45,786 bases of DNA from the NCBI GenBank assembly GCA_964386865.1, contig CAYLUN010000044.1:1-45786 (forward strand). The letters run 5' to 3'. A model generated the notes under the pieces. The model was given only the letters and a program-made list of their open reading frames with translations. It did not search any database and was not told the DNA's origin. Every line of letters starts with the position of its first letter. The first letter of the stretch is position 1. Both the position numbers and the translations under genes were made by a program. Source of the DNA: CAYLUN01 sp964386865. Its GTDB lineage: Bacteria; Verrucomicrobiota; Kiritimatiellia; RFP12; UBA1067. Positions 15,976 to 25,600 of the stretch are shown here, one piece after another.

Positions 15976-18900
15976 CTACCGGATCAAAATCATCGTGCCG
16001 CGCGGGCTGCGCAGGTAGATGATCGTCTTGTCGTCATTGTAGGACAGCGTGCAGTTGTCGGCGCCGACCACCGTCCAGCCGTCGAGCGTGGCAGGGCCGC
16101 TGATGACCTGCGCCGAGGTGAAGACGGCGGTCTTGGCGGGCGGCTTGACGCCGGCGGTGAGCGTCTGGGCTTGCAGGACGCCGTTGGTCGGGATGGTCAG
16201 GCGGCCGCCGACGGTGACGGCGTCGGACGCGCTGGCGGTGAAGCGGAACTTCGGCCGCGCGCCGGGCGCGAGCGCGAGGTCGCCGACGACCTGCAGGGTG
16301 CCGCAGGCGGCGGGCGTGCCGGCGTGCAGCCACGCGTTGCTGGCCACGGTGACGCTGCCGCCCATGCGGCCGTCGCCGAAGAGCGTCGCGCCGGACGCCA
16401 CGCTGACCGGTCCGGCGGTGGCGCGTCCGCCGCTCGCGGCTCCGAACGCGCCGGCGCTGACGGTGAGCGGGCCTGTATTGGTGCTGGAGCCGGTGACCGT
16501 GAGCGTGCCCGCGCCGGTCTTGGTCCACCCGCCGGGGCCGGCGACCGCGCCGTCGAAGACGCAGGCCGTGGCGATGTCGAGCGTCGCCGGGCCGTTCTGG
16601 GAGTCGATGACCTCCTCGTTGCTGAGGCCGTAGAAATGGTAGGCGTAGGTGGCGACCGTCAGTTGGACGGTGAGGGCCAGGTAGTTTGTGGCGGCCGTGT
16701 ACCGGTAGGCGAGGAAGTTCGGCAGCGAGCCGGCCTGGTCCGGGTTGAAGGTGACCGCGTCGCTGAGCGGACCCGTGCCGTCGGGGTCGAAGAGGAAGAC
16801 CTGCGTGCGGTTGCCCGCCGACCAGATCCGGTTGTAGAGCCGCACCTCGTAGCGCTTGCCGACCGTGAGGCCGGTCAGGCGGACGACGCCCGTGACCATG
16901 TTGTAGTTGAGGTCGTAGAGCAGCTTGTAGATGCCGCTGCTGGCGGGAACGGTCGGCGGGGTGTTGGCGGCGGTGCCGGTCGGGAAGTTCGTCCAGCCGT
17001 ACCCGGCGATCGGGCCATTGGCCGACGTGACCTTGTCGAACGCCACGCCGTTGACCACCGCGAGCGGATTCCCCAGCGGACCGAAGTCGAGCAGGTGGGT
17101 GTAGGTCTTGTCCGGCGAGATCCCGGTGCCGGCGTCGTTGGTGAAGGTCACGAAATAGGGCCCGGCGTTGGTCGTATAGATTCCCGAGCCCGACAGGTTG
17201 AAGGTGCCTGCGCCCGCGAGCGAGCCCAGCGTGACGTTGCCGAGCGGGGCGGCGAGCGTGGCGCCGGCGCGGACGACCGCACCGCTCAGGAGCGTGGCGC
17301 CGGGGTCGAGCGTGACGCGGCCGGCCTGCACGTCGAGCGGGGTCTGCAGGGTGTTCGCGCCGCTGAAGCGCTGCGTACCCGCGCCCGCCTTGATGAGGGT
17401 GCCGAAGCCCGAGACCGGCCCGGTAAAGCGGTCGCTCTTGCCGGCGGCGGGGGTGACGGTCAGCGCAGCGGGGGTCAGGGAGGCGTCAGCGACCTGCTCG
17501 TTGGAGAGTCCGTAGAGATGGCAGGTGGTTGTGGGGATCACCGAGACCACGCGGACGGTGAGCGTTCCGGTCGCGCCCGCCACATAGCGGCAGCCGAGCC
17601 AGCTCCGCTGGACGGCGTCGATGTTGTAGGTGTAGCTGCCGAGCGGGGTCGCGCCGGACGAGAAGGTGAAGGTTACGTTGCGCGTCGCGCCGAGGGTGTA
17701 GCTGCGGAAATAGAGGCGGGCCTCATAGGGCTGCCCCGGGGTGAGCCCGGCGAGGTCGAACGTGAAGTCCGGCGAATTGTACGAGAAGTCCCAGAGCAGG
17801 CTGTCGATGCCGGAGCGGGCGCTGTCGAGCGGGGCGTTGTTCCAGGGCGTGCCCGGCAGCGTGCCGGTCAGCGTGCCGACGTTACCGAAGGAGACGCCGT
17901 TGATGACGGGGACGTAGGAGCCGGTCGGGAAGTCCTGCAGGTGCGTGTAGGTCTTGGCGGTCGAGATGTCGGAGTCGGCGTCGCCGGTGAAGGCGCAGGT
18001 GTAGAAGCTGCCCAAGCTGAGCGCTCCGCCGCCCGCGAGCGAGCCGGCGGTTTCCGCGCCGGCCAGCGAGAGGGCCGCGCCGGAGCGCACGCGCACGACG
18101 GCGGCGTCGCCGAGGCGCTCGCCGCCGAGGAGCAGGGCGCTGCCGGCCTGCACGTCGAGGTCGCCGGCGAAGGCATTTGGAACTGCGCTGGAGCCGGTGA
18201 GCAGCAGCGTGCCGGCTCCGGACTTGGCGAGGAGCGAGCCGGAGGCGCCGGCGAGGTCGCCGCCGAAGGAGGTCTGGCCGCCGGCCTGGGTGGTGCGGAA
18301 CAGCGCGTTGCTGGCGTTCGCCGCGAGCGCGCCGGTGCCGGTCAGCGTGCCGGAAGCCGAATAGGGGGTGAGCCACGAACTGGGCACGGTGACAAAGCCG
18401 TTCGAGCCAGGCAGGCGTACGGTCAGCCGGAGGCCGCCGCCGCCAGTTATCTGGAAGTAGCCCAGCACGAGGTCGTAGCGGCCCGCGTCGAGGCGGACGG
18501 TGCCTTCGGTCTGGGCGCCGGTATAGTTGAGGCGGTTCATGACGGTTTGGCCGTCGATGGCGAGCAGGAAGCCGTCGTCGCAGGAGACGCCGAAGGTGTA
18601 GGTGCCGCTGAGGGGCACGGTGATGGTGCCGCGCCAGACGGCCTCGAAGTTGATCGGGCGGCTGCCGGACGGGTTATAGGGCGCCGGGAAGAAGAATGCT
18701 GTTCCAACGCCGAAATCGAAGATGTTGCTGGAGACGCCGCTGACGGAGACCAGGTCGGGCGTCAGCGCGGCGAAGTGGCTTTCCAGGGCGGCGAGCGTCG
18801 CGAAGTTGGCGGTGGCGGGCGTGACCGGGTAGAAATAGCCGGTGAGGCCGTTAGTGGCGGCGGGCAGCACGCCCAGCGTGCCGGCGGGGCCGACGGAGAG

Positions 18901-21900
18901 GGCGGCGGGCAGCGTGGAGGACTTCAGCGCGAGCGTGCCGGCGTTGATGGCGGTCTGGCCGAGGAACGGCTGGAGCGGCCGGCTCAGGGTCAGCGTGCCG
19001 CTGCCGTCCTTGACGAACTGCGCGCCGGAGCCGCCGGAGAGCGCGCCGGCGAAGGTGCCGGGAGCGGCTTGATTCACGGTGAGTTTCGGGGCGGCGCCCG
19101 CGAGTTCGAGCGTGGCGGAAGCCGAGCCTGAGAGAGAGGCGACCGCGGCGTCCGGGCCGAGGGAGCGGACGAGGCCCGTCGCGAGCGTGAGCGCCGCGCC
19201 GACGGTGGCGTTGCTGCCCAGCACGAGCGCCGCGTTGGCGGCGGCGGAGATCGAGACGCCGTCCGAGCCGAGCAGCGCGGTGTCGAGCGTGTGCGTGCCG
19301 GACAGGACGGCGAGGGCCGGCATCGGGCCGCCGCTATTCAGGGTCAGCGAGCCACCGGAAAGCGTGTAGCCGAAGAAGGCGTTGTTGAAGGTCAGGCCGC
19401 CGAGGGTGCGGCTGGAGCCGAGCGCGACGGTGGCCGGCTCCGCGATCGCCGTGCCGAAGAGGGCGTTGAGGCCCGGAGCATCGGGGGCTGTGCCGCTGTC
19501 CCAGTTGGCGCCGGTCGCCCAGTCGCCGCCCGCGGCGTGCTTCCAGATCACCGCGGTGCTGCCCGAGGCCTTGGAGATGGTGAGCAGCACGCGCTTGCCG
19601 TCCGTGTCGTTCGAGAAGGCGTAGGTGGCGCCGGCCTGCGGGTTGCCGAGGGAGAGCAGCGCGGCGCTGCCGCCGAGGGTGCCGGAGTAGGTGAAGAGCG
19701 TGTAGGTGCCGGGCTCGGCGAACGGCAGGCCGGAGCCCACGCAATAGAGGCTCACGACCGTGTTGCTGAGCGTGAGGCCGTCGGACGCCGTGACGGCGAT
19801 GGTATCGTTCGCGCTGCCGCCGAAGTCCACGGCCAGCGCGCCGGGGGTTCCGGCGCTGCCGAGGACGAGGGCGCTCAAGGTCTGCGACCGGACGGCGTAG
19901 GTGCCGAAGCTGAGCGAGCGGCCATTCATGACGAGCGAGGCGGCGGCGGGGAACGCGCCCTCGAAACGCAGGCCCGCGAGGCCGGTGAGGGCGGGCAAAC
20001 CCGTGCCTGAGAAATCGGCGGCGGCCACGACGTTGCTGAAGCTCATCACGCCGTCGGCCGGGCCGGCGAGGGCGATGTCGCGGTGCAGGGTGACGGTGCC
20101 TGCGAACTGCACGGTGCCGGTGGTCGAGGCGAGGGTGACGGCGCTGCCGCGATTGAACACCTCGATGTCGTGGCCGAGCCAGCGGCCGGCGCCGTTGGCC
20201 ACCAGCTTGAGGGTGTCGGAGGGTGCGGTGCCGCTGTCACCGAGGCGGACGGCGTTGGTGAGCGGGCCGGCGCCGAGCGAGCCGCCGTTACCGTTGTAGG
20301 TACGGCCGTTGAAGGGGTTGACCACGCCGGTGAGCGGGCCGAAGTCGTCCTCGGACAGGGTCAGCGTGCCGCAGCGCAGCGTGGTGGCGCCGAAGTAGGC
20401 GCGGTTGTTGCCGGCGTCGGCGCCGCCCGAGCGGATTTCGAGCGTGCCCGGGCCGGACTTGACCAGCGCGGTGACACGGGCGGTGTTGATCTGCACGAGC
20501 TGGCGGAGCGAGAGCGTGTCGTTCTCGCCCACGTCGAAGGTCGCGGTGTCGGCGGGGCCGTTGGCCCAGTTGGAGAGGGTGACGGTGCCGCCGCCGCAAC
20601 GCGTGGCGAGCGTCGGCAAGCCCGAGCCCAGCAGGCTGACGACGCCGCCGTGCGTCTGGCCGCCGCGGGTCAGGCAGAGGACGGCCGGCTTACCGCTCTG
20701 CGAGTAGAGGTTGGCGGCGAGGTTGGCGGGAAGCACGGGGATCTTGAGCGTGCCCTCGTAGACGGCCGGGGCCGCGCAGTTGGTCAGCGCGGGGAGCGCG
20801 AGGGTGCCGGGGCCGGTCTTACACAGGAAGTAACTGCCAGATGCGAACGCGAGGTTGGAGGAGAGGGTCAGCGTGCCGGACACGTCGAAGGTGGTGGTCG
20901 TCTGCGCCAAGAGCGCGTTCTCGACGGTCCAGGCGCCGGGCGCGGCGAGGGTCAGCTTCGGGTTCGTGCCGGTCGCGCCGTTGGTGAGGTTCAGGGCGTT
21001 GCCCGTCAGGGTGAAGGCGGCGTTCGCGCCGAGGCCCGCGGCCCGCAGGCGGTTGGCGGTGAAGGCGCCCGCCAGCCCGTTGTTGGCAAGGGTCGAGGCG
21101 GCGGAGGGGAAGGCGAGCTTGAGGTTCACCCCGCCGTTCGCGGCCGGCGCGGCGCCGTCGGACCAGAAGCCGGCGCTTGACCAGTCGCCGGAGAGGCCCT
21201 GGCCCTCAAAGAAGTTGGCGGGGGCGGAGCACGAGAGGCTGCCGCCGCCGGAGAAGAGACCGGAGGCATGCGCGGCGGCGAAGGTGCCGGAGGCGGCGAC
21301 GCCGTCGAGGGAGACCTTGTCGAGGGCCAGCGTGCCGCTGTGGTTCAGGACGACGGAGGAGCCGGTGACGGCGCGCAGCACGGCGTCGCCGCCGAAGGCG
21401 CGGCCGGCGTTGGCGGCGGAGGGTGCGGCGAAGCACACGGCGTCGATCATCGAGGCGCGGTCGGCCCACCCGCCCTCGCCGGCGAGGCCGAGCGTGTGGC
21501 TGCCCGCCGCGAGCCAGAGCGCGCCGCTGGCGAAGCGTCCGGGGCGAGCTTGCGGGCTGCGGTTGAGGAAGGACGCGAGCGGGACGCCGTCGAGGGTCAC
21601 GTAGACCTGGTTCTCGGGGTAGGTGTTACGCAGAAGATAGGTGAAGGCCACGCTGTAGACGCCGTTGGCCGGGACGGTGACGGTCTGGGCGACCGCGCCG
21701 TTGTACTGCACAATCAGCATGTGCGTGCCTTCCGGCGAGGTGCCCACCGAGTTCCACGGGGAGCCGCCGACGGCCGTGCTTTGACGGCCCACGTAGTTGG
21801 AATTGGCCGTGACGGTCCAGTTCGAGATCACGTTGCCGGCGCTGACGTAACTCCAGTAGGGGCTGTTGGTGATCGCGGGATACTCGAAACCCGGGTTGAA

Positions 21901-22437
21901 CAGGAGGTTGGCGGCGTCGTCGGGGTCGCCGAGCGTGACGACCGATGCGCCGCTGGCGACCGAAAGGTCGGCGTCCGTGAAGAGCGAGCCGGAGACGAGG
22001 AGCGCGCCTTCCTGCACGGCGAGCGGGCCGGCGCAGCGGGCGAGGGCGAGCGCGCCAGGGCCGGTTTTGGCGAGGCCGCCGCCGGTGAGCAGCTCGGCCG
22101 TGACGCTGTTGGTTGTGGCGGTCGCGACGGCGAGCGTGCCTTCGACGGTGAGGCGGCCCGCGCCGAGCAGCGTGTAGCCGTTGGCCGCGAAGGTGATGTT
22201 GGAGACCGTCACGTCGGCGGCGACATTGACCAGGCCGCCCGCGCCGTCGAACTGGGCCTCCGCGCCGGGCTGCCACGCGACGGCGCTGTCGTCCGCGTCG
22301 AGCCAGTTGGCGGTGGTCGCGTCCCAGAGGCCGCCGGGAGCGCCGTTCCAGCGCAGGATGGGCGGCGCGGCATAGCAGAATGTGGCGGAGACGAGCAGGC
22401 CGGAGGCGAGGAGTGTACGCGGGTATACCATCTTCAT
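15976..22437 (-). CDS. Giant secreted PATR beta-strand repeat protein with PA14 domain (paralog 1)
   Basis: The protein has 2153 residues from the ATG at 22437, with AAAGGTG upstream; earlier in-frame starts add a charged segment before the signal peptide. The signal peptide ends at CYAAPP (about residue 22). A carbohydrate-binding-like module with NPGF follows (about 177-335). Then come many autotransporter-associated (PATR-type) repeats, each with K-x-G-x-G-T-L, such as FVKDGSGTLTLSR and LLAKSGAGTLLLTGS. A PA14 domain (about 1195-1358) has SCDDGFLLAIDGQ and a C-terminal SSWLTPY. Two copies of a beta-sandwich domain (about 1479-1645 and 1759-1939) each end in H-L/F-YGLSNEE/Q. The last 160 residues end in RGTMILIR. 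No autotransporter barrel or PEP-CTERM tail is seen. It is probably a cell-surface or secreted adhesin or glycan-binding protein. Its paralog lies directly upstream. Confidence 0.85.
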   Translation of the reverse strand: MKMVYPRTLLASGLLVSATFCYAAPPILRWNGAPGGLWDATTANWLDADDSAVAWQPGAEAQFDGAGGLVNVAADVTVSNITFAANGYTLLGAGRLTVEGTLAVATATTNSVTAELLTGGGLAKTGPGALALARCAGPLAVQEGALLVSGSLFTDADLSVASGASVVTLGDPDDAANLLFNPGFEYPAITNSPYWSYVSAGNVISNWTVTANSNYVGRQSTAVGGSPWNSVGTSPEGTHMLIVQYNGAVAQTVTVPANGVYSVAFTYLLRNTYPENQVYVTLDGVPLASFLNRSPQARPGRFASGALWLAAGSHTLGLAGEGGWADRASMIDAVCFAAPSAANAGRAFGGDAVLRAVTGSSVVLNHSGTLALDKVSLDGVAASGTFAAAHASGLFSGGGSLSCSAPANFFEGQGLSGDWSSAGFWSDGAAPAANGGVNLKLAFPSAASTLANNGLAGAFTANRLRAAGLGANAAFTLTGNALNLTNGATGTNPKLTLAAPGAWTVENALLAQTTTTFDVSGTLTLSSNLAFASGSYFLCKTGPGTLALPALTNCAAPAVYEGTLKIPVLPANLAANLYSQSGKPAVLCLTRGGQTHGGVVSLLGSGLPTLATRCGGGTVTLSNWANGPADTATFDVGENDTLSLRQLVQINTARVTALVKSGPGTLEIRSGGADAGNNRAYFGATTLRCGTLTLSEDDFGPLTGVVNPFNGRTYNGNGGSLGAGPLTNAVRLGDSGTAPSDTLKLVANGAGRWLGHDIEVFNRGSAVTLASTTGTVQFAGTVTLHRDIALAGPADGVMSFSNVVAAADFSGTGLPALTGLAGLRFEGAFPAAASLVMNGRSLSFGTYAVRSQTLSALVLGSAGTPGALAVDFGGSANDTIAVTASDGLTLSNTVVSLYCVGSGLPFAEPGTYTLFTYSGTLGGSAALLSLGNPQAGATYAFSNDTDGKRVLLTISKASGSTAVIWKHAAGGDWATGANWDSGTAPDAPGLNALFGTAIAEPATVALGSSRTLGGLTFNNAFFGYTLSGGSLTLNSGGPMPALAVLSGTHTLDTALLGSDGVSISAAANAALVLGSNATVGAALTLATGLVRSLGPDAAVASLSGSASATLELAGAAPKLTVNQAAPGTFAGALSGGSGAQFVKDGSGTLTLSRPLQPFLGQTAINAGTLALKSSTLPAALSVGPAGTLGVLPAATNGLTGYFYPVTPATANFATLAALESHFAALTPDLVSVSGVSSNIFDFGVGTAFFFPAPYNPSGSRPINFEAVWRGTITVPLSGTYTFGVSCDDGFLLAIDGQTVMNRLNYTGAQTEGTVRLDAGRYDLVLGYFQITGGGGLRLTVRLPGSNGFVTVPSSWLTPYSASGTLTGTGALAANASNALFRTTQAGGQTSFGGDLAGASGSLLAKSGAGTLLLTGSSAVPNAFAGDLDVQAGSALLLGGERLGDAAVVRVRSGAALSLAGAETAGSLAGGGALSLGSFYTCAFTGDADSDISTAKTYTHLQDFPTGSYVPVINGVSFGNVGTLTGTLPGTPWNNAPLDSARSGIDSLLWDFSYNSPDFTFDLAGLTPGQPYEARLYFRSYTLGATRNVTFTFSSGATPLGSYTYNIDAVQRSWLGCRYVAGATGTLTVRVVSVIPTTTCHLYGLSNEQVADASLTPAALTVTPAAGKSDRFTGPVSGFGTLIKAGAGTQRFSGANTLQTPLDVQAGRVTLDPGATLLSGAVVRAGATLAAPLGNVTLGSLAGAGTFNLSGSGIYTTNAGPYFVTFTNDAGTGISPDKTYTHLLDFGPLGNPLAVVNGVAFDKVTSANGPIAGYGWTNFPTGTAANTPPTVPASSGIYKLLYDLNYNMVTGVVRLTGLTVGKRYEVRLYNRIWSAGNRTQVFLFDPDGTGPLSDAVTFNPDQAGSLPNFLAYRYTAATNYLALTVQLTVATYAYHFYGLSNEEVIDSQNGPATLDIATACVFDGAVAGPGGWTKTGAGTLTVTGSSTNTGPLTVSAGAFGAASGGRATAGPVSVASGATLFGDGRMGGSVTVASNAWLHAGTPAACGTLQVVGDLALAPGARPKFRFTASASDAVTVGGRLTIPTNGVLQAQTLTAGVKPPAKTAVFTSAQVISGPATLDGWTVVGADNCTLSYNDDKTIIYLRSPRGTMILIR

Positions 22438-22651
22438 GAGCAGCACCTTTCTTTCTACTAGTCGCATCAACAGCGTCCCGCGCGACGGTCTCCAAGGCTC
22501 CTGTTGGGCGAACCTGTGGTGAGCCGTCCGCACGGAACGCAGGCGTCTCGGCGCAGCCTCGCCCCCCAGGCCTTCTGACAAGGCGGTCGCTGGAGGGCGA
22601 ACCCGCTCCGGCGCGAGGGGAGGCCGCAACGCCCCGCCTCGCTGACGTGCT
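22438..22651. other. Spacer between the two giant genes
   Basis: The spacer is 214 nt long, with no gene. Near 22591-22625 it contains the GC-rich repeat that also occurs at 15944-15974. No clear -35/-10 pair for giant gene 1 and no U-tract terminator for giant gene 2 could be identified. Confidence 0.5.
22591..22625. repeat. Short GC-rich repeat directly after giant gene 2
   Basis: GGAGGGCGAACCCGCTCC followed by GGCGCGAGG lies 27 nt beyond the stop codon of giant gene 2 (22652). It resembles 15944-15974, which lies beyond the stop of giant gene 1. Confidence 0.5.
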
Positions 22652-25600
22652 TTACCGAATCAAGATCATCGTCCCGCGCGGGCAGCGCAGGTAAATGACC
22701 TTGCGGTCGTCACTATAGGCGAGGCTGCAGTTCGCTTCACCGACGACGGTCCAGCCCGAGAGGGTTTCGGGGCCGTTGATGGGCTGCGCCGAGGTGAAGA
22801 GGGCGATCTTGGCCGGGGGCTTGACGCCGGCGGTGAGCGTCTGGGCTTGCAGGACGCCGTTGGTCGGGAAGGTCAGGCGGCCGCCGACAGTGACGGTGTC
22901 GGCCGCGCCAGCGGCGAAGCGGAACTTCGGCCGCGCGCCGGGGGCGAACGTGAGGTCGCCGCCGACCTGCAGCGTGCCGCAGGCGGCGGGCGTGCCCGCG
23001 TGGAGCCAGGCGTTACTGGCCACGGTGACGGCACCGCCGACGCGGCCCGCGCCGAAGAGCGTCGCGCCTGCGGCCACGCTGACGGGGCCGAGCGTCGCCA
23101 CGCCGCCCCCGGCCGCGCCGAAGGCGCCGGCGTTAACCGCGAGCGCGCCGGTGGCGTCGCTGGCGCCGGAGACCGCGAGGGCGGCCGCGCCGACCTTGAC
23201 CCACGCGCCCGGCCCGGTGACCGGCCCGCCGAGGACGCTGTCGCGCGAAATGTCGACCGTGACGGGCACGTAGGCCGCGTCGGAGACCTCCTCGTTGCTC
23301 AGCCCGTAGAGGTGGAGCGTCTGGTTGTTGAGCGATGACGCGAGGCTGATGAGCAGGTTCGTCGCGCCGGCGGTATAGCGGTAGGCCACGAAGTTCGGCA
23401 GCGAGCCGGCGGCATCTGGGTTGAAGGTGATCGACTCACCGGCGGCGGGGCCTGCGCCGTCCGGGTCGAAGGTCAGGGTCTGCGTGCGGTCGCCCGCGTT
23501 CCAGATGCGGTTGTAGAAGCGGACTTCGTAGCGCTTGCCGGGTGTCAGCCCGTTGAGCTGCATCGTGGCCGCGCCGGGGAACTGATAGCCGTAATTCATG
23601 TCGTACAGCAGGTTGTAAATGCCGCTGCCCGCGGGAACGGTGGGCGGCACGTTGCCGCCATGGGGGCTGGGCGGGAAGTTGACCCAGCCGTAGCCGTTGA
23701 CCGAACTGGTCTGTGCCGAGGTCTTGGTGAACGCGACGCCGTTGATGACCGTGGCGGGCGACGAGCGGGTGCCGAAGTCGAGCAGGTGCGTGTAGACCTT
23801 GGACGTCGAGATCTCGGTGCCCGCGTCGTTCGTGAAGGTCACGAGGTAGGCGCGGTTGGTCGGGTAGGGCGTGACGCCCGCGAGGCTGAAGGTTCCTTCT
23901 CCCGCGAGCCCGCCGAGCCAGACATTGCCGTTGGGCGCGGCGACCGTCGCGCTGGCGCGGACGACGGTGCCGGAGAGCGAGGAGGCGCCGGGCTCGAAGG
24001 TGAGCGTGCCGGCCTGGACGTCGAAGACCGAGGCGACGCTGTTGGTGCCGCCGAAGATCTGCGTGCCCGTGCCTTGCTTGGCGAGCGTGCCGGCGCCGGA
24101 AAGCGCGCCGGTGTGGCGGTAGGTCTTGCCTGCGGGCGTGTTGAGCGTGAGCGCCGCGCCGGAGGTGCCGGGCGACTCCTCGTTCGACAGGCCGTAGAGG
24201 TGGCAGGTGTGGCCGGCTTGGAGGGAGACGATGCGGGTGGAGAGCGTGCCCGCCGCGTCGGCGGTGTAGCGGCATCCGACCATGCTGAGGGCCATGGTAT
24301 CGGGGTTGTGGAAGATCGAGCCGACCGGCGTGGCGCCCGCCGTAAAGGTGAACGTCAGTTCGCGCGGGTTACTCGCGAAATTGCGGAAGTAGAAGCGCGT
24401 CTCGTAAGTCTTGCCGGGCGTGAGCCCCGAGAGGGTCAGGGTGAAATCGGCGACGTTGTAGTAGAAGTCCGCCAGCAATTGCGTGAGGCCCGCACCTGCT
24501 CCTGCGTAGGGGGTCAGCGTCTGGTTGATGGACCAGGCATGCCCGTTAACGTTGCCGCTCAACCCCGCCGAAGTAAAGAGGACGCCATTGACTGTGGCGG
24601 GCGTGCTGTCGGACGGGAAGTCGAGTACGTGGGTGTAAGTCTTGGAGGCGGAGATGTCCGAGTCGGCGTCGCCAGTGAAAGAGGCCACGTAAACCGTTCC
24701 GCCGAAGGTCACGTTGCCCGCGCCGGCGAGCGAGCCGACGGTCTCGGCGGCGGTGAGCTTCAGGAGCGAACCCGACGCGAGGGCGACCGGCGCGCTGTCG
24801 CCGAGGCGCTCGTCGGTCGCGAGGGCGAGCGTGCCGCTCTGGACGGCCACGTCGCTGGCGAAGGTGTCGTCGGAGGCGGCGCCGTTGAGCGTCAGGACGC
24901 CGGCGCCGGCCTTGGTGAAGAGCGAGCCGGCGGGGCCGGAGAGCGCGCCGCCGAACGTCGACGAGGCGGTCTGAGCCGCCGTGAGCTGCGCGGTGGCCGC
25001 CGCGAGCGCGACGCCGCCGTCGCCGGCGAGCGAGCCGACGGAGTTGTAGGGCGTGAGGCGCGTGTTCGACAGCGGAGAGAAGGCGCCGTAGAGCGAGCGG
25101 AGCTGGACTTGCAGGCCATAGCCGCCGGTGACCTGGAAGTAGCCGAGAACGACATCGTGGGCGCCGGCTTCGAGGAAGGCCGTGCCTTCGGCCGCGGCTG
25201 CGGCGTAGTAGTTGCGGCTCAGCACCTGCTTGCCGTCGATGGCCAGCAGGAAGCCGTCGTCGCCGCTGAGGCGGAAGGTGTAGTAGGCGGCCGAGGGAAC
25301 CGTAAGCGAGCCGCGCCAGACGGCCTCAAAGTTGGTGGTCCGGCTGCCGCCCGCGCCGTAGGGCTGCGGGAAGAGCGTGCCGGCGGCGCCGAAATCAAGG
25401 TTGGTGTTCTGGGTGCCGCTGAGCGCGACCAGGTCGGGCTTGAGCGCCGCGAAATGGGCTTCCATCCCCGCGAGCGTCCAGAAGGCGTTGGTGTCGGGCG
25501 CGACGTTGTAGTAAAAGCCCGTGAGGCCGTTGGTGAGGGGCGTCAGAACCGAGACGCCGCCCGGCGAGGCAACCGTGAGCTTGCCGGGTGTGGCGACGCC

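Noticed and set aside
15862..19131. A 1089-codon plus-strand frame opposite giant gene 1
   Set aside because: It is antisense to a protein with signal peptide, PA14 and PATR repeats; the composition (Gly, Ala, Arg, Glu) is that of a shadow frame.
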